From the NCBI GenBank assembly GCA_013399855.1, contig VXAY01001311.1, forward strand, positions 39,812-103,811: DNA of 64,000 nucleotides, given 5' to 3'. Under the pieces are notes generated by a model. That model searched no databases. It saw nothing but the letters and a program-made list of their open reading frames with translations, and was not told where the DNA came from. Origin of the DNA: Oxyruncus cristatus. Lineage: Eukaryota; Chordata; Aves; Passeriformes; Cotingidae. A program made the position numbers and the translations under genes. Below are positions 36,884 to 50,546 of the stretch, one piece after another; the stretch's first letter is position 1; every line of letters starts with the position of its first letter.

Positions 36884-36921
36884 AAATTAAATAGCCTGGA
36901 TTAAATTAAATAGCCTGGATT
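36884..36921. repeat. 19-base perfect tandem duplication
   Basis: Two identical adjacent copies of AAATTAAATAGCCTGGATT, in BCAT1 intron 2. A perfect match suggests a recent event. Confidence 0.95.
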
Positions 36922-39900
36922 TGTTCTAGAAAAATTTGCAAACATTTCTGTGGAAGACAGTTATGGTTAAAATTTCAGAAACTATAGCTTGTAATGTTTC
37001 AAAGGAATCAAGCTGACCCATGGGGCTGACTGTCCTGAAGAAAGCTACAATTTTGTGCCAATAACCTAAGTAATCCAAGATTGTGGGAATGTAGAAAACT
37101 GGGTATGGTTTTGGTTAAAGCTTACATAAAACATATTGTTTACAGTGCATCATGTCCAACATTTGAATGCCACATTAGTGTCTGAAGACATTTCTTTTTA
37201 GAATGCAGTGCTGGGCTTTTTAGGTGGGGAATTTTACTTGAATTTTACTGCAGTTTCTGCCTGACTTGGAAGGGTGGACTCAGAAAGTCCCTATACACTG
37301 GGAGGGAAGGAATGAATGTAACCTATAATTTCTAGCAGGCAGTGAGTCCCTCCGCTAGGTCAGAATTGTTGCTTTCTTCATTTTAACTGCTACTAAGCTA
37401 CCTTAATTGCTACTGAAATACCTTAATTTGACTCAATTCTGCAGTTAAAAATCTCAACCTGACAGGTCTGTGATTTACAGGGTATTTACTGTACGGCATT
37501 TAGAGTTGACATGTGACCAGTGATCTTGGAACAGCTAAGAAACATTGACAGAAATTCTGATTATGCCAGAGTTTCCTGTATTGTAGAAAGTGTCAAATTT
37601 CCAGGATTTATCTACCCAGCTCCTTCCACAAGAGTGAATTCCTTCTCCCTCCCTTAACTGTTGTATGCACATACTTATATATTTGGTTGTTTAAAAAACT
37701 GATGGGGATTTGTGACCATAACCTAAGAAATTATCCTTATAGTTTTTGCCTGTTGTCAGCATTGGAACTCTACGAGGGGAATATGAAACCACTAATAATG
37801 GAAAGTGCAGTCACCCTCTGTAGAACTGAATGTTTTTTGGAAAGTTGAATCAAGAAATGCATATGTCTGGATTTGTTTTTATACTTGCATTCAGTAATAC
37901 CACAAAATAGCACACAGTTATGTCTAAGGCGCTTAATTTTTACAACTGAAAATCTGGGTTTTAATTTCTTTAATGCCTTCATTCTGCCTATTGTGCTGTC
38001 ACAAGACAGAAGGAATGTTGTTTGTACAACGTGATGATCTATTTCCATATGTAACTCTGACTGGGTTTCTTCTAATGTAATGTGTGAATTAGCTCTGACT
38101 TCTGATTCTATGAGTCTGTGATTGCCATTCCTTTCCCTCATGTTATCAGTCCATATCCAGAAAGATGACTTTCTTTTTGTGTAACCTTTTGGTGTGGAAT
38201 ATGTTTTCTCTTTGGAACTGATACAAGGAGCACTTTAAGGTATTACCAATTCATACTATGTTTCTCTGTGTTTCAGTGATCTGAAGCTATGGAAAAGTAG
38301 TTTGGCATCTTAATGCTGCAAAGTTCAGTTCTGTTGATTTAATTTTTAATGGCCTGTTCAGTGTGCCAAAGTGGTATAGATGTTCTAGGAAATGCTGACT
38401 AGTCTGCCATGCCAAAGCAGAGCAGAGTAGCTGTAGTTTACAAGTGGATCTGGACTGACTTGCTCCTATGAGGACTTGTGGTGGTAGAATGAGAAACGTG
38501 CAAGTGGAGCTTCTGTATCTGAACGGCTGCTCATGCTACTCTAAATTAAACTATGAGTGTTTCTCCTGACAGACTCAACCTTCCCAGGCTCCAGGCCAGT
38601 GGGATGTGAGCCCATGGCAGACTGGAAGCCGTATAGGCAGGTTAGTGCAGTGCTGTGCTCAAGCTGATGATCCTGTTGGGATTTGGACTTGCTAGACTGA
38701 GTACAGTGCTGTGGTAATACGTTTGCAAGGCTTCCAGTTTGAAGCCAGCTCATGTCTAGCTGTGAGAGATGCTGGATATAGTGAATTATCTATAATTATG
38801 TATTTTTAGTATTTGTTTCTTGCATTGCAGTAATGCTTCAAATCCCAAGCTGTGAACTAGCTGACACTGTGCCAGATACTGCACAAATTAGGACATAAAG
38901 ATTATTTCCATGCTCTAGGTATAACCTACAAAAAAAGCCAACCCAAATGTCTGACAGTTTTTCCACAGAATCTAAAGCTGAAGTGTATTTTACACTAGAA
39001 AAAACCCATGAAAATTTATTTCCAGTGCAGGCATTTGCGGCTCAAATTGAGAGGTTGCCAATGCGAGTTTTACATTTCTGTAATTTGTAACCATGTTTAT
39101 ACTAATGAAACTATATAATGAAATATAGTGGGATATAGGGTTCCTTACTCTGGGAATTGGGAGAGGGACTAAGCCATTTTGAGATAATAGGTGGTTTTAA
39201 GCTTTATTTTAGAGAACTGTTTTATATGTGAAAATGTTGCTGACAATGATAAATAAACAATTCTCTGACCCTGTTTTCTTTAAAGAAGAAAACTGTTGCT
39301 TCACCAAATTTTCTTGGTTCCCCTCCAGCAAAAGATTACAAATGTGTGAAATACAGAAGAGTCTAATTTTTGAAACATCTTTTTAAAATCTGAACTGATT
39401 GACTGTATCACATTATCACATTAGCATGACATGGTGAAAGTTCCACTCCTTGTTGAGTTCAGGAAGTACAGAGCAGTTTTCTTGTGATTTTATTTTATAT
39501 GAGCAGTAGGTAAGGTTGCTGACATGCTCAGAGCATGTAGATCAAGGGAACACTGAAATGTTTTTGGAATGAGGAAATACATGCATTATAGTTACCACAT
39601 TACGTACAAGGCTGACAAATATAAACCAGTTTACAAGGTTTATGTATTTTCAGTCTCTTTCCAGCTTGTATCAATTTATAATTTTCTACTGACATCAATA
39701 AATTATTTAACTGCCAAAGCATAGGAGCACTCAGTGAGGCTTTTTGTTGTGTTGAGGCTGTTGAATTCTCTGTGGGTTTAGGGTTTAGGTGGGAGTGTTG
39801 GGAGAATGCCCTGCATTGCCATTTTAATTTCTATATTAGACCCCATTTTAAATTTTGATTGATCAGATAGAACATTTCCTTTATGTTGCGTTGAATGGGG

Positions 39901-40822
39901 AGAAGTTTGTTATAGAAATTCACTAATATCTTGATGTTGTGATAAATAGTAGCTCCCCAAAATATGTATGTAGAAAATCTGCTTTTATATAAACTGTCTT
40001 GAAGCAGTAAAAGAAGGATGACCGACTGGGTATCTGTATGTGTGTGTGTATAACATTACACGACAAGGCACCTCCAAATATTTTTTGTCTTAGAACCTTA
40101 GAGCTATCCAGTCCATTCTCCTACTGAAAGTGGCTTATATGTCTGCTACTCTCTCTTCAGTTATTAGGAAAGAATTTGAGATCTGTGGCAGCTCCTTTCA
40201 GCTTCAGCTTGATGGCAAGTGGTTCTGTGTTTCTCCTCAAGTGGGTAACATTCTTCAAATAGTTGCAGGGTTTTAGGAAGTCGGTTTTCTAACGTGTAGT
40301 AGAGGAACTGATTGTCCCATTATCTGAAGCGGAAGGATTCGCAAATAAAGCTAATTGTCTTCAGCAAATAACAGGACTTTTTAGCCAAGATAAAAGGAAA
40401 CTGCTAGAAAAATAGTGAGGGGACAGTTTGGCCAGGTTGATTTATAGCACAAAGAAAGTGATGCTTTAAATTCTCTTTCACCAGGAGCTTAAGATACAGT
40501 TGGTGTCTGCAGAAGCACAGAAATTGTACTAGAATTTTGGAGATTACATTTAGCTTGTATCATTTTCTGGATTTATTTTTCCCAAGGTGAAGAATTGTTT
40601 TTAAAACACAAGGCTTAGCTCCAGCCAGTGATTCCCAAAGCAAATTCATAAACTGACTCCAAAACTTATAAAATCCATAGTGTCCATACCTATTTCCAAG
40701 ATTACTGAAATTTTAATGCCATTGTGATATCAAGTCCCCAGTTTTGATATTAAATGTTTTTTTTGCTGAATACACAGGAATAGAAAGTAGAATATAGGAA
40801 GAGAATTTAGTTTGTTGGTTTT

Positions 40823-40852
40823 TTTTGTTTGTTTGTTTGTTTGTTTTTTTTA
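40823..40852. repeat. TTTG microsatellite
   Basis: About five TTTG units flanked by T runs, followed by an AT-rich stretch. Confidence 0.85.
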
Positions 40853-43800
40853 AATATATATAATATTCTCTTGGCTTTTCTCTTTACTTTAGAAGTTATC
40901 CCTATATCTTAACTCTCCATGAACTACCAGCCTAGCCAGCTGGAAGAGATTTATGTTAATCCTGTGTTTAGTCCCTGTTTCTAACAAAGTACTGAGCGGA
41001 AGGAAATGGCAACTGTGGCAGTTTCAGTGGCAGATCAAACAATGAATCTCATGGCAATTTGTAAATTTACCTTCTTTCTACCAGTGTGAGAGAGAGATGG
41101 GATAAGAGAAAAAGGCAGGTGTGGTTAACTGAATATTTGAAAATATTCCCATAACCTCTATGCAAGAGACTGTAAGATAAAAGCATTTTGTATTTCCAGA
41201 AGGTTTTGGAATTCCATATGAAATTATGACTGCTGAATGCCTGCATTCCATGAATCCACATCTTGGCATGTCCACAAGCTTATTAAAATCAGGGTAAGAA
41301 GATTTAATTGCAACTGCTCAGGACTTGGACATGTGAGATTATGATTCTATTCTTGGCTACTCCACATAACACGTTTGTGACTGGCCAGGCTACTTAGGTG
41401 AAATATTTCCAACTTGTTTGTCTGAAATTTAGGTTTGCAATTCATGCCCTCCTTCAACATGGCTACTTCTTTTTAAGAAGCTTAAATGTAAATACCTCAC
41501 TTTTTGTTTTGCTTGCTTCATGAAATAGAAATGATGTTTCCCAAACCAGGAGACAGTCGTGTCTTAAATTGTTGTGGACCAAATTTATAAGGTTTGGTTT
41601 TGTACAGCATTATTTTTACACCTAAAACATTGTGCTGCTGTGCAAAGATGTGTTATCAGTGGAATGTCAGAGATCTCTTTATTCCGGTTTTGTGTCACAG
41701 GCCAGTGTGAGCCCTCATCTTGTGTTAGACTCAAACCTTCTCCCGGGCAAACTCTTCCTAAAAATGGAACATTGTGTTTATGCTACAATGCAGAAATACA
41801 GCGGTTGTGAGGCAAGGAGCAGCACAGCATCAGGAATTGCATTAACCAAGCTGTCAGATCTTCTGAGAAGAAGAAAGTATATATTAATAGTGAATCCTGT
41901 GAATAAGGTACTTAGTTAATGTATTCCATTAGTGAAGAATGGTCCTAGATGTTTTTTTATGGAAATGTTTTTCCCATGAGCCTGTGAGAGGACTTTCTGC
42001 TATTACAGAATTGAAGTCTGTGTTTCCCTCTATGGAGTTGCTTCTTTCTTACTAATCTAAAGCTCAGGTATATCTACCTTGCAGACATGAAATGAAGTTG
42101 TGTGGCCAAAGAGGACTTTTATACGGCTGACTCGACTAGCAGTAACAGTGAGCTACAGCATTGTGTTTTTCAGACCAGTGCAATTACTGCATTAAAGCCT
42201 GCTCACATTTTCTGAACACCCCACTTAGTGAATTGGAATAGCTGTTAGCAAGCAGAAGTGGTTTAAAGGACTGAAATGGGATAACGTGTCTAGGTTTTGT
42301 CCCTATGTTTAATAGTCTTATCAGCATCTTGGTGGTTTGAATTTTATAGAGGTAAACATATTTGAAATATTTTATATAGTTTTTTGATAGATGAGATACA
42401 TGACTGTTTTTCATATATCTGAAAATGATATTAACTGGAGTAGAGCAGATAAACCTCATTAAAATCAAATAGATGCTTTCCTTAACATTTCCTTAGTATG
42501 AGGTAGAAGGTTTTCTTAGGATCTGTAGGAACCCCATTCTTGCATCTTTCTAAACTTTAAGAACATGTCTTCTGAAACGTGTCAGTGGAGAACAGACTAA
42601 TGAGTAAGGGAGAAAAAAACCCCAAACCTAACAATTATAAATCTATATAATTTTCCCGTAGTAGTAGAAATTGTTGAGGCTATAAAGATCCAGGCAGTTT
42701 TGCCTCCCTTAGAATCCAAATTCCAACAAAGCTGGAGGAAGGGGTCTTGATTAACTTAAATGGGCTTTATATCAAATCAGTGGGAAGTTGTTCAGGTAGC
42801 ATTTCAGCAACACATGAAAAAACTCCTAAAATGTAGTTAGTGTTATTGAAATAACTGATATTATGCATTATCCATGTGCTGGAGTGTTTTTTTAGGACAA
42901 AATAAGTTTCTTCAATGCCTTCTCTATAGTCTAGCCTTACTGTAGCTTTCCAACATCTTTATTTCCTTTCTGGTATGTTTTGGGAGCTTCAGAATGTGTT
43001 TTCAGTTCTGCTGCTGCCCTAGGTGCCCTTTTCGTTCTCTAGGGCAAGAAGTTTATGTCAGTTCCAACCACTTACCTGCTGTCTTGTCCGAGCAGGTTTA
43101 CTTCCCTGCCTACTGCTCCAGATCAAAGATTCCTGCACCAGAGCTGGGGCATCTGTCAGATCAGGGGAAAGGTTAAAGAAGCCAGCAGTATGCTGTGCCG
43201 CCCTTCTTTTCTTCCCAGTGCTTGCAGAGTGTAGCAGTATTTCATTCTTTGGTTTGACAAGTATTTGATAAGTGTCTGTTATCAATAGTTTAGGTTGGAT
43301 GCCTTGCAGAGGACGGACTAGACAAAGTCCTTCCAGCCATGTTTTCTGTTGTTTCCACAACTGACTTCCAACTGATTCAGAGCCTTGACTCTCTTTTGCT
43401 TTGTCATTTGTTCTGTGGTTTACTACCCACTCTACAGTCAACCTGATGCAATGATTCCAGGCTCCAGTCCAATTACATGTGCTAACATATTCTCAGATGA
43501 AGCCTCAGGGAAGCTTTACGTTGAAAGATTTCATGGTATTCTCCCTGAGGTTGCAGAAGACCTTTTTTTTTTATATATTTTGTTTCTCCTTATTTTTTTT
43601 TTATAGTAGAAAAATTAGGGCTTTCTTCCTGTTCAAATCTTATTATATCTTGGCACACTTTCTGCTTTCAAGCCTCAGGCTCTGCTGTAAATTTAAAATA
43701 GTATTGATGGCAAAGGGATTACAGTATAACTTACATTAACATTACTTTTATAACTACAAGCTACTAATAGATTTCTAAGGATTTATTTGACTGTGTTTTA

Positions 43801-45264
43801 TTCTGTTCTGAGTTGATAGAACTCTCAGTGTTCTTATTATTTTTATTATAGACTTTATTATTGGTATCAGAGCCATATAGTAATGGTCTCTGACCCAGAA
43901 AACTAACAGTCTTTTCCAGAGAAGGAGGAGATGGGAAAAGAAACAAATCCACAGACTGGTTTACTCAAGGTCTGTAGGACATAAATATCCTCTTTTTTTA
44001 CTGAATTAGATGGTGCTGTGATGTCAGCTAGTGATTAGTGGTTGGAGCTGAGAGGAAGTAAGTCAGACAAACTAGAGAAAAGTAACACCTGCTAGAAGAG
44101 GGTGCAGTTGGTTTCATCTGCTGTAGCAGTATTCAGCATTTCTAAGACAAGGTCTGGGAACAGGCAGAACAGACGATTGCTTATTTTGTCCCAGTGGAGG
44201 AGGAAAATACCAGTTGCCCTAACACCACACATATTCCCCATAACCTTTTCCTACTTTCTAATTGCACAGCCTGGCTGTGCTCAGATGCCACTGGTGGAAG
44301 AGGTGGTGTGTCACCCTGATTCCTCTCCAGAGTTTGGCACAAGCCATTTTTCGTGCAGTAGTAGTTATTAAACATCATTCATGACATTGGGCTGCAGAAA
44401 ACAGGCCCATGGGGTGGAAAGCTCTTCCTGAACCAATTTGTAATTCCCTGTGGGCTGCTCATAGTACCTGCTCTAGAGAAGCAATTACGTCCAACACAGA
44501 GTAGCTTGAATCCTTCTGTATGAAGCTACTAGGCTGGAATATCTAATGGATGAGCTTCTCCAGCCAGATAAGATCACTGCTCAGGTCAGCAAGAAAATGG
44601 AGGCAACCCTCTGCCACCTGCAGCTGGACATCTGGAAAAAACACAGCTGAATTACAGCAGAAAGGTGGTATCTTGCTCATTGGCTGCAAGGCCAAAAAGA
44701 AACCTCCTTAAGAGAAAAGAGGTTTTCAGCTTCCAAAGATGAATTAACAAGCAACTTTGGTTGGCCTAGTATCTACAAGCCCCCAAAACTGGCAGCACTG
44801 GGTGGCCCCAGCGTGTCACAGCTGCCCTGAGCCCGGGCTTTGGCCGTGCTGTGGCAGCCAGGGCAGTGCCTGGATCAGGCATCCCAACTCAGCCAGAACA
44901 GTGAATGGAGTCCAGAGCAGGGAGCCCGAGGTGGCCTAGGTCTGGTGGCAGCCTCACCATCAGCCCAGGTGTGCTCCCACTGCTCCCCAGGACATGGTAG
45001 GGCATGTGCTCCCAGTGCCAGGGCACTGGGTCTGGTCCAGCCACGGCACCCTGGGCAAGGCAGAGACCTTGGGGGCAGATGGAGCTCAGACATGTGAACA
45101 TCCCACGTGGGCAAAGTGCTGCTCCGGAGTGATATCCTAAGCATATTGAAGACCAGGATCCATTCAATGTCCCATCAGCATTCCCGCCAGAAGTCTGCAC
45201 AGGTCTGGTTCCCGCCCTGTCAGGCACTCAGCCACAACTCACAGCAACCCCAGGCAACCCTCCA

Positions 45265-45660
45265 GCTGTGGGGAAGAGTGGCTGGAAAGCTGCGCGATAG
45301 AAAAAGACCAGGGGGTGCTGGTCGACAGCAGCCAAAGGTGTGTGAACACCAGTGTGCCGAGAAGGCCGATGGTGTCCTGGCTTGTGTCAGCAATAGTGCG
45401 GCCAGCAGGACTTGGGAAGTAATCATCCCTCTGTACCCGGCGCTGGTGAGGCTGTGCCTTGAATCCTGCTTTCAGTTTTGGACCCCTCACTTCAAAAAAG
45501 ACATTGAGGTGCTGGAGCGTGTCCAGAGAAGACCAACAGAGCTGGGGAAGGGTCTGGAGCAAAGTTCCCCGTCACTGGTTCTCCTTGGCAGTGCAGACCT
45601 TTTCTCCTCAGCCTGTCATACAGGAGGAGGCCAGGTAGAAGGTGCTGTGGGGCAAAAGTA
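45265..45660 (+). mobile_element. CR1 LINE fragment (ORF2 3' part)
   Basis: A plus-sense CR1 copy in BCAT1 intron 2, more upstream within the element than the other copies. Recognisable phrases are AGAGTGGCTGGAAAGCTGC, GGGGGTGCTGGTCGACAGC, GGTGTCCTGGCTTGTGTCAG, TTTCAGTTTTGGACCCCTCAC and GAGGTGCTGGAGCGTGTCCA. An open frame of 184 codons crosses it at 45107-45661, but this is residual LINE sequence in a shifted frame, not a host gene. CR1-like content may begin a little earlier, near 45110. Confidence 0.9.
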
Positions 45661-48600
45661 GCTGCTCCTCCAGAAAGAACAGTTTCCTGGGATAGAGATG
45701 TGTGTGCTGGGGAGGGCCCAGAGGCAATAATGAGGGTGCCACAGCCACAAGGACTGACAGGCCGGCAAGCACCCTGGTCCCCGGAGCCCTCCTCAAAACC
45801 ATTCTGTCTAGTCCCAGTCTCAATCTCTCCAGCTCCTCCCAGCTATGCTTTGTTACCTTCCCCCCTTTGTAATCTGTCTCTTCTCCAAGTTGGCTCCACT
45901 GCTGCAACCACCTTTTGCTGTTGACAAGTGCAAGGGCAAAAAAGTTACTTGATTTTTGCCTACGCTTCCATGTTTGTTATTACATCAGAAGGCCCTGATC
46001 TTTCCTAGGGTATGCTTACAAACTCAGCATAAGTAATAAAAAATAATTACTGCAGTTGCTTTGTGATCTCAAATGAATCACCTTGACTGGAAGTCAGGGA
46101 GGTTGCTTCAGAATAGATTACAGTCAGTCTCACTGAGTGGATGTTAATGTGTTGAGGATCTCTGCTGAAACTTGCTGCTATGGTGAGGTAACCTGTAAGC
46201 TATTTTACAGCTGAGGCTGCCAGGTCTGTTTTTACTCAAGTAAGTGATAGAAATGCCTGGCCCAGCACAGCATTCAGAAAAATTTAGGTATGTCAAATGA
46301 GTTACACCTGTTAGAGCTGCCCAACCTACTGCTTGTGGTCCAGTATTTTCAGTGCAGTGAAAACAGCTACAGCCAAGGATCATTTTGGAAGGCATTGACA
46401 GAACTTACTGGAAAGAGTAGGACAAAATACGTGCTTGCTGTCTGTACCTACCTGAGACAGTTGTCTGGGGCAAGAAAGGTAGGAATGGAGTAATGACAGT
46501 CACAGCTCTGGCCAGGGGCTGCTCTCAGCTCCAGACCCACTTAAGGGTATGCAAAGGCAGCACAGAACAAGCATTAAGCTTGACAACTTGGCTGGAGGCA
46601 CCAGAATGTCTTGTTGCAGCTTTGGTTAGAATTGACACTGACCAGCACGTCACTTTTAATTTGACCCAGCTCATAATTGAAAAGATCTGTTTTGATCAAA
46701 TGATGAATTTTAGTTTCCAGAGGTCACGTTATATCTTTTTTACTTGGGCTGGGTAAAGCTTTGCCCTGGAAGATGCTGCATTGGAGTCAGCAGGCACTTT
46801 TCATGTGAGTGGCTTTTCAAAGAAAGTGTGTCTGTGTGAGCCAGTGGCTGTTTGTAGGTGTAGTGTTGCTACAAAAGCCTTGAAAATCAACATTATCCAA
46901 CTGGCTTCCCACCACTCCCTATACAGGCCAGGTAATCTGATTCTTCCTATTCCTTACCAGAGTGCCTTTGGCTGGGCCATAGGCACGTACATCTCGTATG
47001 TGCTGTTCTGCTGCAACCTGGAGAGTTTGCAGGCCTGGAGCTGTGTCTTTGTCATTCTGCTTCAGGCAACAGGGGCCAAATAGCTGCACTCAATAGACCA
47101 TGTGCCCCATCCACTTCTTTTTTACCTCCCTTACCCTTTGTGTTCTGCTTTTACTGGTTTTCCTTCATGTTCAATGGTTTTTATTAGGCAGCAGCATCGG
47201 AAGGTGCTTGAGAACATGCTAAACAAAGCAAGCAAAACACAAACCTAGATAAAAATTCCCCTGTGTGTTGGCAGTACAAACAGCAGAGATGTGGATGGGT
47301 GCTAATGCCAATCCCTAATGCATCCTCAACATGTTGCTTTCAGGGCTGGGGGAATGTTGGCAAAGGAAAGAATTAAATTGCTGTTTGTAAAGGTCACAGG
47401 TAATACCAGGGGAACACTGTGGTAATTTTTTAATGAGTGATATTAATGTAATAGGCGTTGATAGTTAATCAGTACCCCTGGTATTAGTCATCTGGCCTTG
47501 CTCTGCTCCCCTTGTGCAGGTTCTTTTGAGTGTTCAGTTTCCCTCCTGCTGGTGCTGCTTGATCAGGTGAAGCCAAAAGGCTTTGTGAGCCAGGCAAAGT
47601 GTTGTGTAGGGAGCCCTGTTACTCAGGGACCTAGGAGAGGTTGAGGGTGGTGGCAATACTTCGTGCAGACCACACTGTGGGAGAGAATACTCCAAGGATG
47701 ATCCTCCAACCCGTCCTCCCAGTGGGGCACCCTCCATGGAAAAAAACCAAAACATTAAATGTATCAAATTAAATGTAGCACTTGATGGTATCTTGACATG
47801 AAAAGCATTGGGATTCTGAAAGCTTCAGGTGCTTTTGTACACTGTTGACTTCCACTGCCTGGTAAAAGAAGGAGAAAAAAGACATTACTTTCTTAAGGTT
47901 CTTTCCCAATATAATGTCCAAAAAATCTTAAGTGCAGCTTCTGAGAGCTTAATAGGATTATAAGGATGAGAGAAAAACTGCCTTTTTGCCTGTTGAATGG
48001 TAGTTGCCCTACTGGTCTGTGCAGTTTAACCTATATTTGAGGTCTTATACAGGGTGTTCCTACTGTTGTTTGAAGGAATTGTTATGGGTGAAGTGCTGTA
48101 CCTGACATGGTTGAATCGGGTGTTGGCACAATGGTTGAAAAAAAACTGGTTTTCCTAAATGCTGAAGGAGGTAAGAAACAGTAGCTGGTCTCCTTGTTCA
48201 GAGTGTGCAGCTCCAGGAAGCTCTGGGCTCTGGAAATGATTTGCTTCTTTTCTGGATAAGCATCACACCTACGTCTCTACGCTTTCTGCCTTCAAGTGAC
48301 TCAACCTGAAATCCAGTGAGTGATTTCTGCTTGTGACTGCAGAAAGTCCCCAAGTCCTTGGGGCTGAGAACTAAGTAGTGTGGGCCACTGCTCTGAGCAG
48401 TCACTTGCAGCAGTGAGTGCTTGGCCTGCCTCCTGAAGCACACATCTCCAAATCTGGAAGACTATCTTTGGTGGCAAAACTGGAGCCCAAATAACCCCAA
48501 GTAAGCATGTTTCACCCCTTGTGGCTACAGCTTGCTGCTCCCTCTATGTATGCTTGTGGGTCTGTAAGAACAGCCAGATTGAAATCCTTCCCCATCCTCA

Positions 48601-50345
48601 AATTAAAGCTATTTGGTGAGCCCGACGAGCTTCGCAAATGGTTTTGAAGTGCTGCCTTTCAACTACTTGTGCTTCCACCACCGAGGAAGTGGCAAACTGA
48701 GGCATAAAAGCAGAAATCAGCACACCGATAGGAGTTCTAGGAGATGAGACTCCAAATGATAATTATGGCCCCCAGGCCAGCTTATTGCAAAGGTAATTGC
48801 CCCAAGGAAAATGACCTGAGGTGAGGCAGAAGCCTGGACTCCAGGGAGAGCTGTGATACCACTGGAAGAAGTTCTTTTGAAGTTGTGATTGTGTGCAGAG
48901 AAAGCCCCACTGACATCCTGCTTCTGCATGAGAGTTTTCCTGAGCTGAATCTTGCATTGCGGATAATTGTAAAAACTCCTCTGTGGCTTTTATTTTGATC
49001 CATGTTCTTCTGTGATGCCTTTTTTTTTTTTTCCAAAGCACGTGATAAGTGGTTACCAGGTAAAATTAATTTTTATTTTCAGGACATCATTAGATAGTGC
49101 TTTTCCCATTGGAGCATTTACTGTCAGAAGAATAAAGGGAAGAGTTAAGAAGAGTAATTGTTGTTTCATCAGATTATGTATTAGTTCAACAAGGCTAATG
49201 CACTGTAATATCTAGACAAGCCCTATAATTGGAGATAGTTTGAAACAGGCTTTTAGCTATTCATGTGCTCCTGCTCTAAGTTAATTTCACACCTAAGCCA
49301 TCAAGAAAAGCAAAAAAAACCCCAACCAAACCTAAACCAAAACAACTAATCAATAAAAACCAGACCTTTGTGCATGAAAGACATCTTGAAAATTATGTTG
49401 TTTACAGAGGCAAGAGTGCATGTGTTCTTTTTCAAAAGCTTGGGACTGGTTTTGTCTCATTTTGCAAAACGTGTGCTGAGTTTGAGAAGTCCAAGTCAGC
49501 CATATGTCTTGCAGAACTGCCTTTTCAGTGCACTTGCAAATCATTTTAACAACAGTCTGAACTACTGATGTTCCAGTCTATTCTATATGCACCCAACACA
49601 GAAGAGCAAGGTTTCACTTGGGGGGTCTGTAATAAGGGTCAGTGCTTTCTGAGTCATGTTAGGAAGGAAAACGGAGTTCTGAGTATGATTCTTTGAATTC
49701 TCCCTTGCCTCTGCCCAGCATAGTTTAAATGTTTGGATGGCCTAAAAAGAGAATGGACAGGGTGGATCAAATCTGTCCACTTTGTAAACTTCTCTAGTTT
49801 TTTAGCCCATAACTGTGTATGGGGAACATTTAATCTTTTTTTGCTAATGGGATCTTTCCAGGAAAGTAAGAATGTAAATGAACAAGTCGTGACACAGGTA
49901 ATCTGCTGACTGCTGGCTCTGATCTCACACTGGTTTTATATATTAATGGAAAGTTGGCATAACATCCACTTAGTTGTGAGGGGGATTGATTTCTGGTAAT
50001 CAGCTTATGTTCTGAGGTACAGCAATGGGTGTTTCTGGAACTTGTATGGATGTGTTAACCTAAGTGTCCCAGAGATTTTCATCTGATTTCTGGTTTCGCA
50101 TCTTGTACTGCTTCCCCAACATATGCTACTTCTTGTATAACAGCATTGTGTACATGTGTGTGTGCACAGTGTGAATACTTTGCCATACTTTGAGGTTATC
50201 TGCCTGTAACCATTATGTCATTAAATGTCCATCCGTACACAGAAAGTATCAAAGTTTATCCGTGTTCACTGATGCAGAATCATTTTTAAATCAGTCTGAC
50301 TTAATTATTTTGATACGCTTCATTTTTGTCTCCATGTTCCTTCAG

Positions 50346-50546
50346 GCTTCCGACTTGATTATCACGCCAGCTACAACTTTCAAGGAAAAACCAGACCCCA
50401 GTGGTTTGGTATTTGGAACTGTGTTCACTGATAATATGCTGACAATTGAATGGTCCTTGGCTTCAGGATGGGAGAAACCCTATATTAAGCCCCTGGGGAA
50501 CCTTTCATTGCATCCAGCCTCCTCGTCCCTGCATTATGCTATAGAA
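50346..50546 (+). CDS. BCAT1: BCAT1 coding exon 3 (branched-chain aminotransferase, cytosolic)
   Basis: BCAT1 is the cytosolic PLP-dependent class IV aminotransferase. It transfers the amino group of leucine, isoleucine or valine to 2-oxoglutarate, giving the branched-chain keto acid and glutamate. It acts as a homodimer. This 67-codon exon (residues 28-94) runs from [18 protein letters not shown] to SSLHYAIE. It forms the start of the small domain and includes the FGTVFTDNM block, whose Phe lines the substrate pocket, and the HY pair whose Tyr reaches into the partner subunit. KEKPDP and the absence of BCAT2-type residues here point to BCAT1. HPASSSLHY, however, is as in BCAT2. Acceptor TTCAG, donor GTGAGT. 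Confidence 0.97.

Larger units (their letters stand above)
34770..50345 (+). other. BCAT1: BCAT1 intron 2 (15.6 kb)
   Basis: Long intron with donor GTATGT and acceptor GTTCCTTCAG. It contains a 19-base tandem duplication (36884), a TTTG microsatellite (about 40823-40844) and a CR1 fragment (about 45265-45660) preceded by an unusually GC-rich block (about 44750-45110). Otherwise it is AT-rich with no recognised gene, RNA or intact mobile element. Confidence 0.8.

Noticed and set aside
43270..43345. Possible CR1 tail (GGATGCCTTGCAGAGG and GGACTAGACAAAGTCC phrases)
   Set aside because: The resemblance is partial and lacks the terminal ATTCTATG block, so it is not safe to call by eye.
45107..45661. 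184-codon + strand open frame
   Set aside because: Most of it overlaps a CR1 fragment read in a shifted frame. It is not a host gene.
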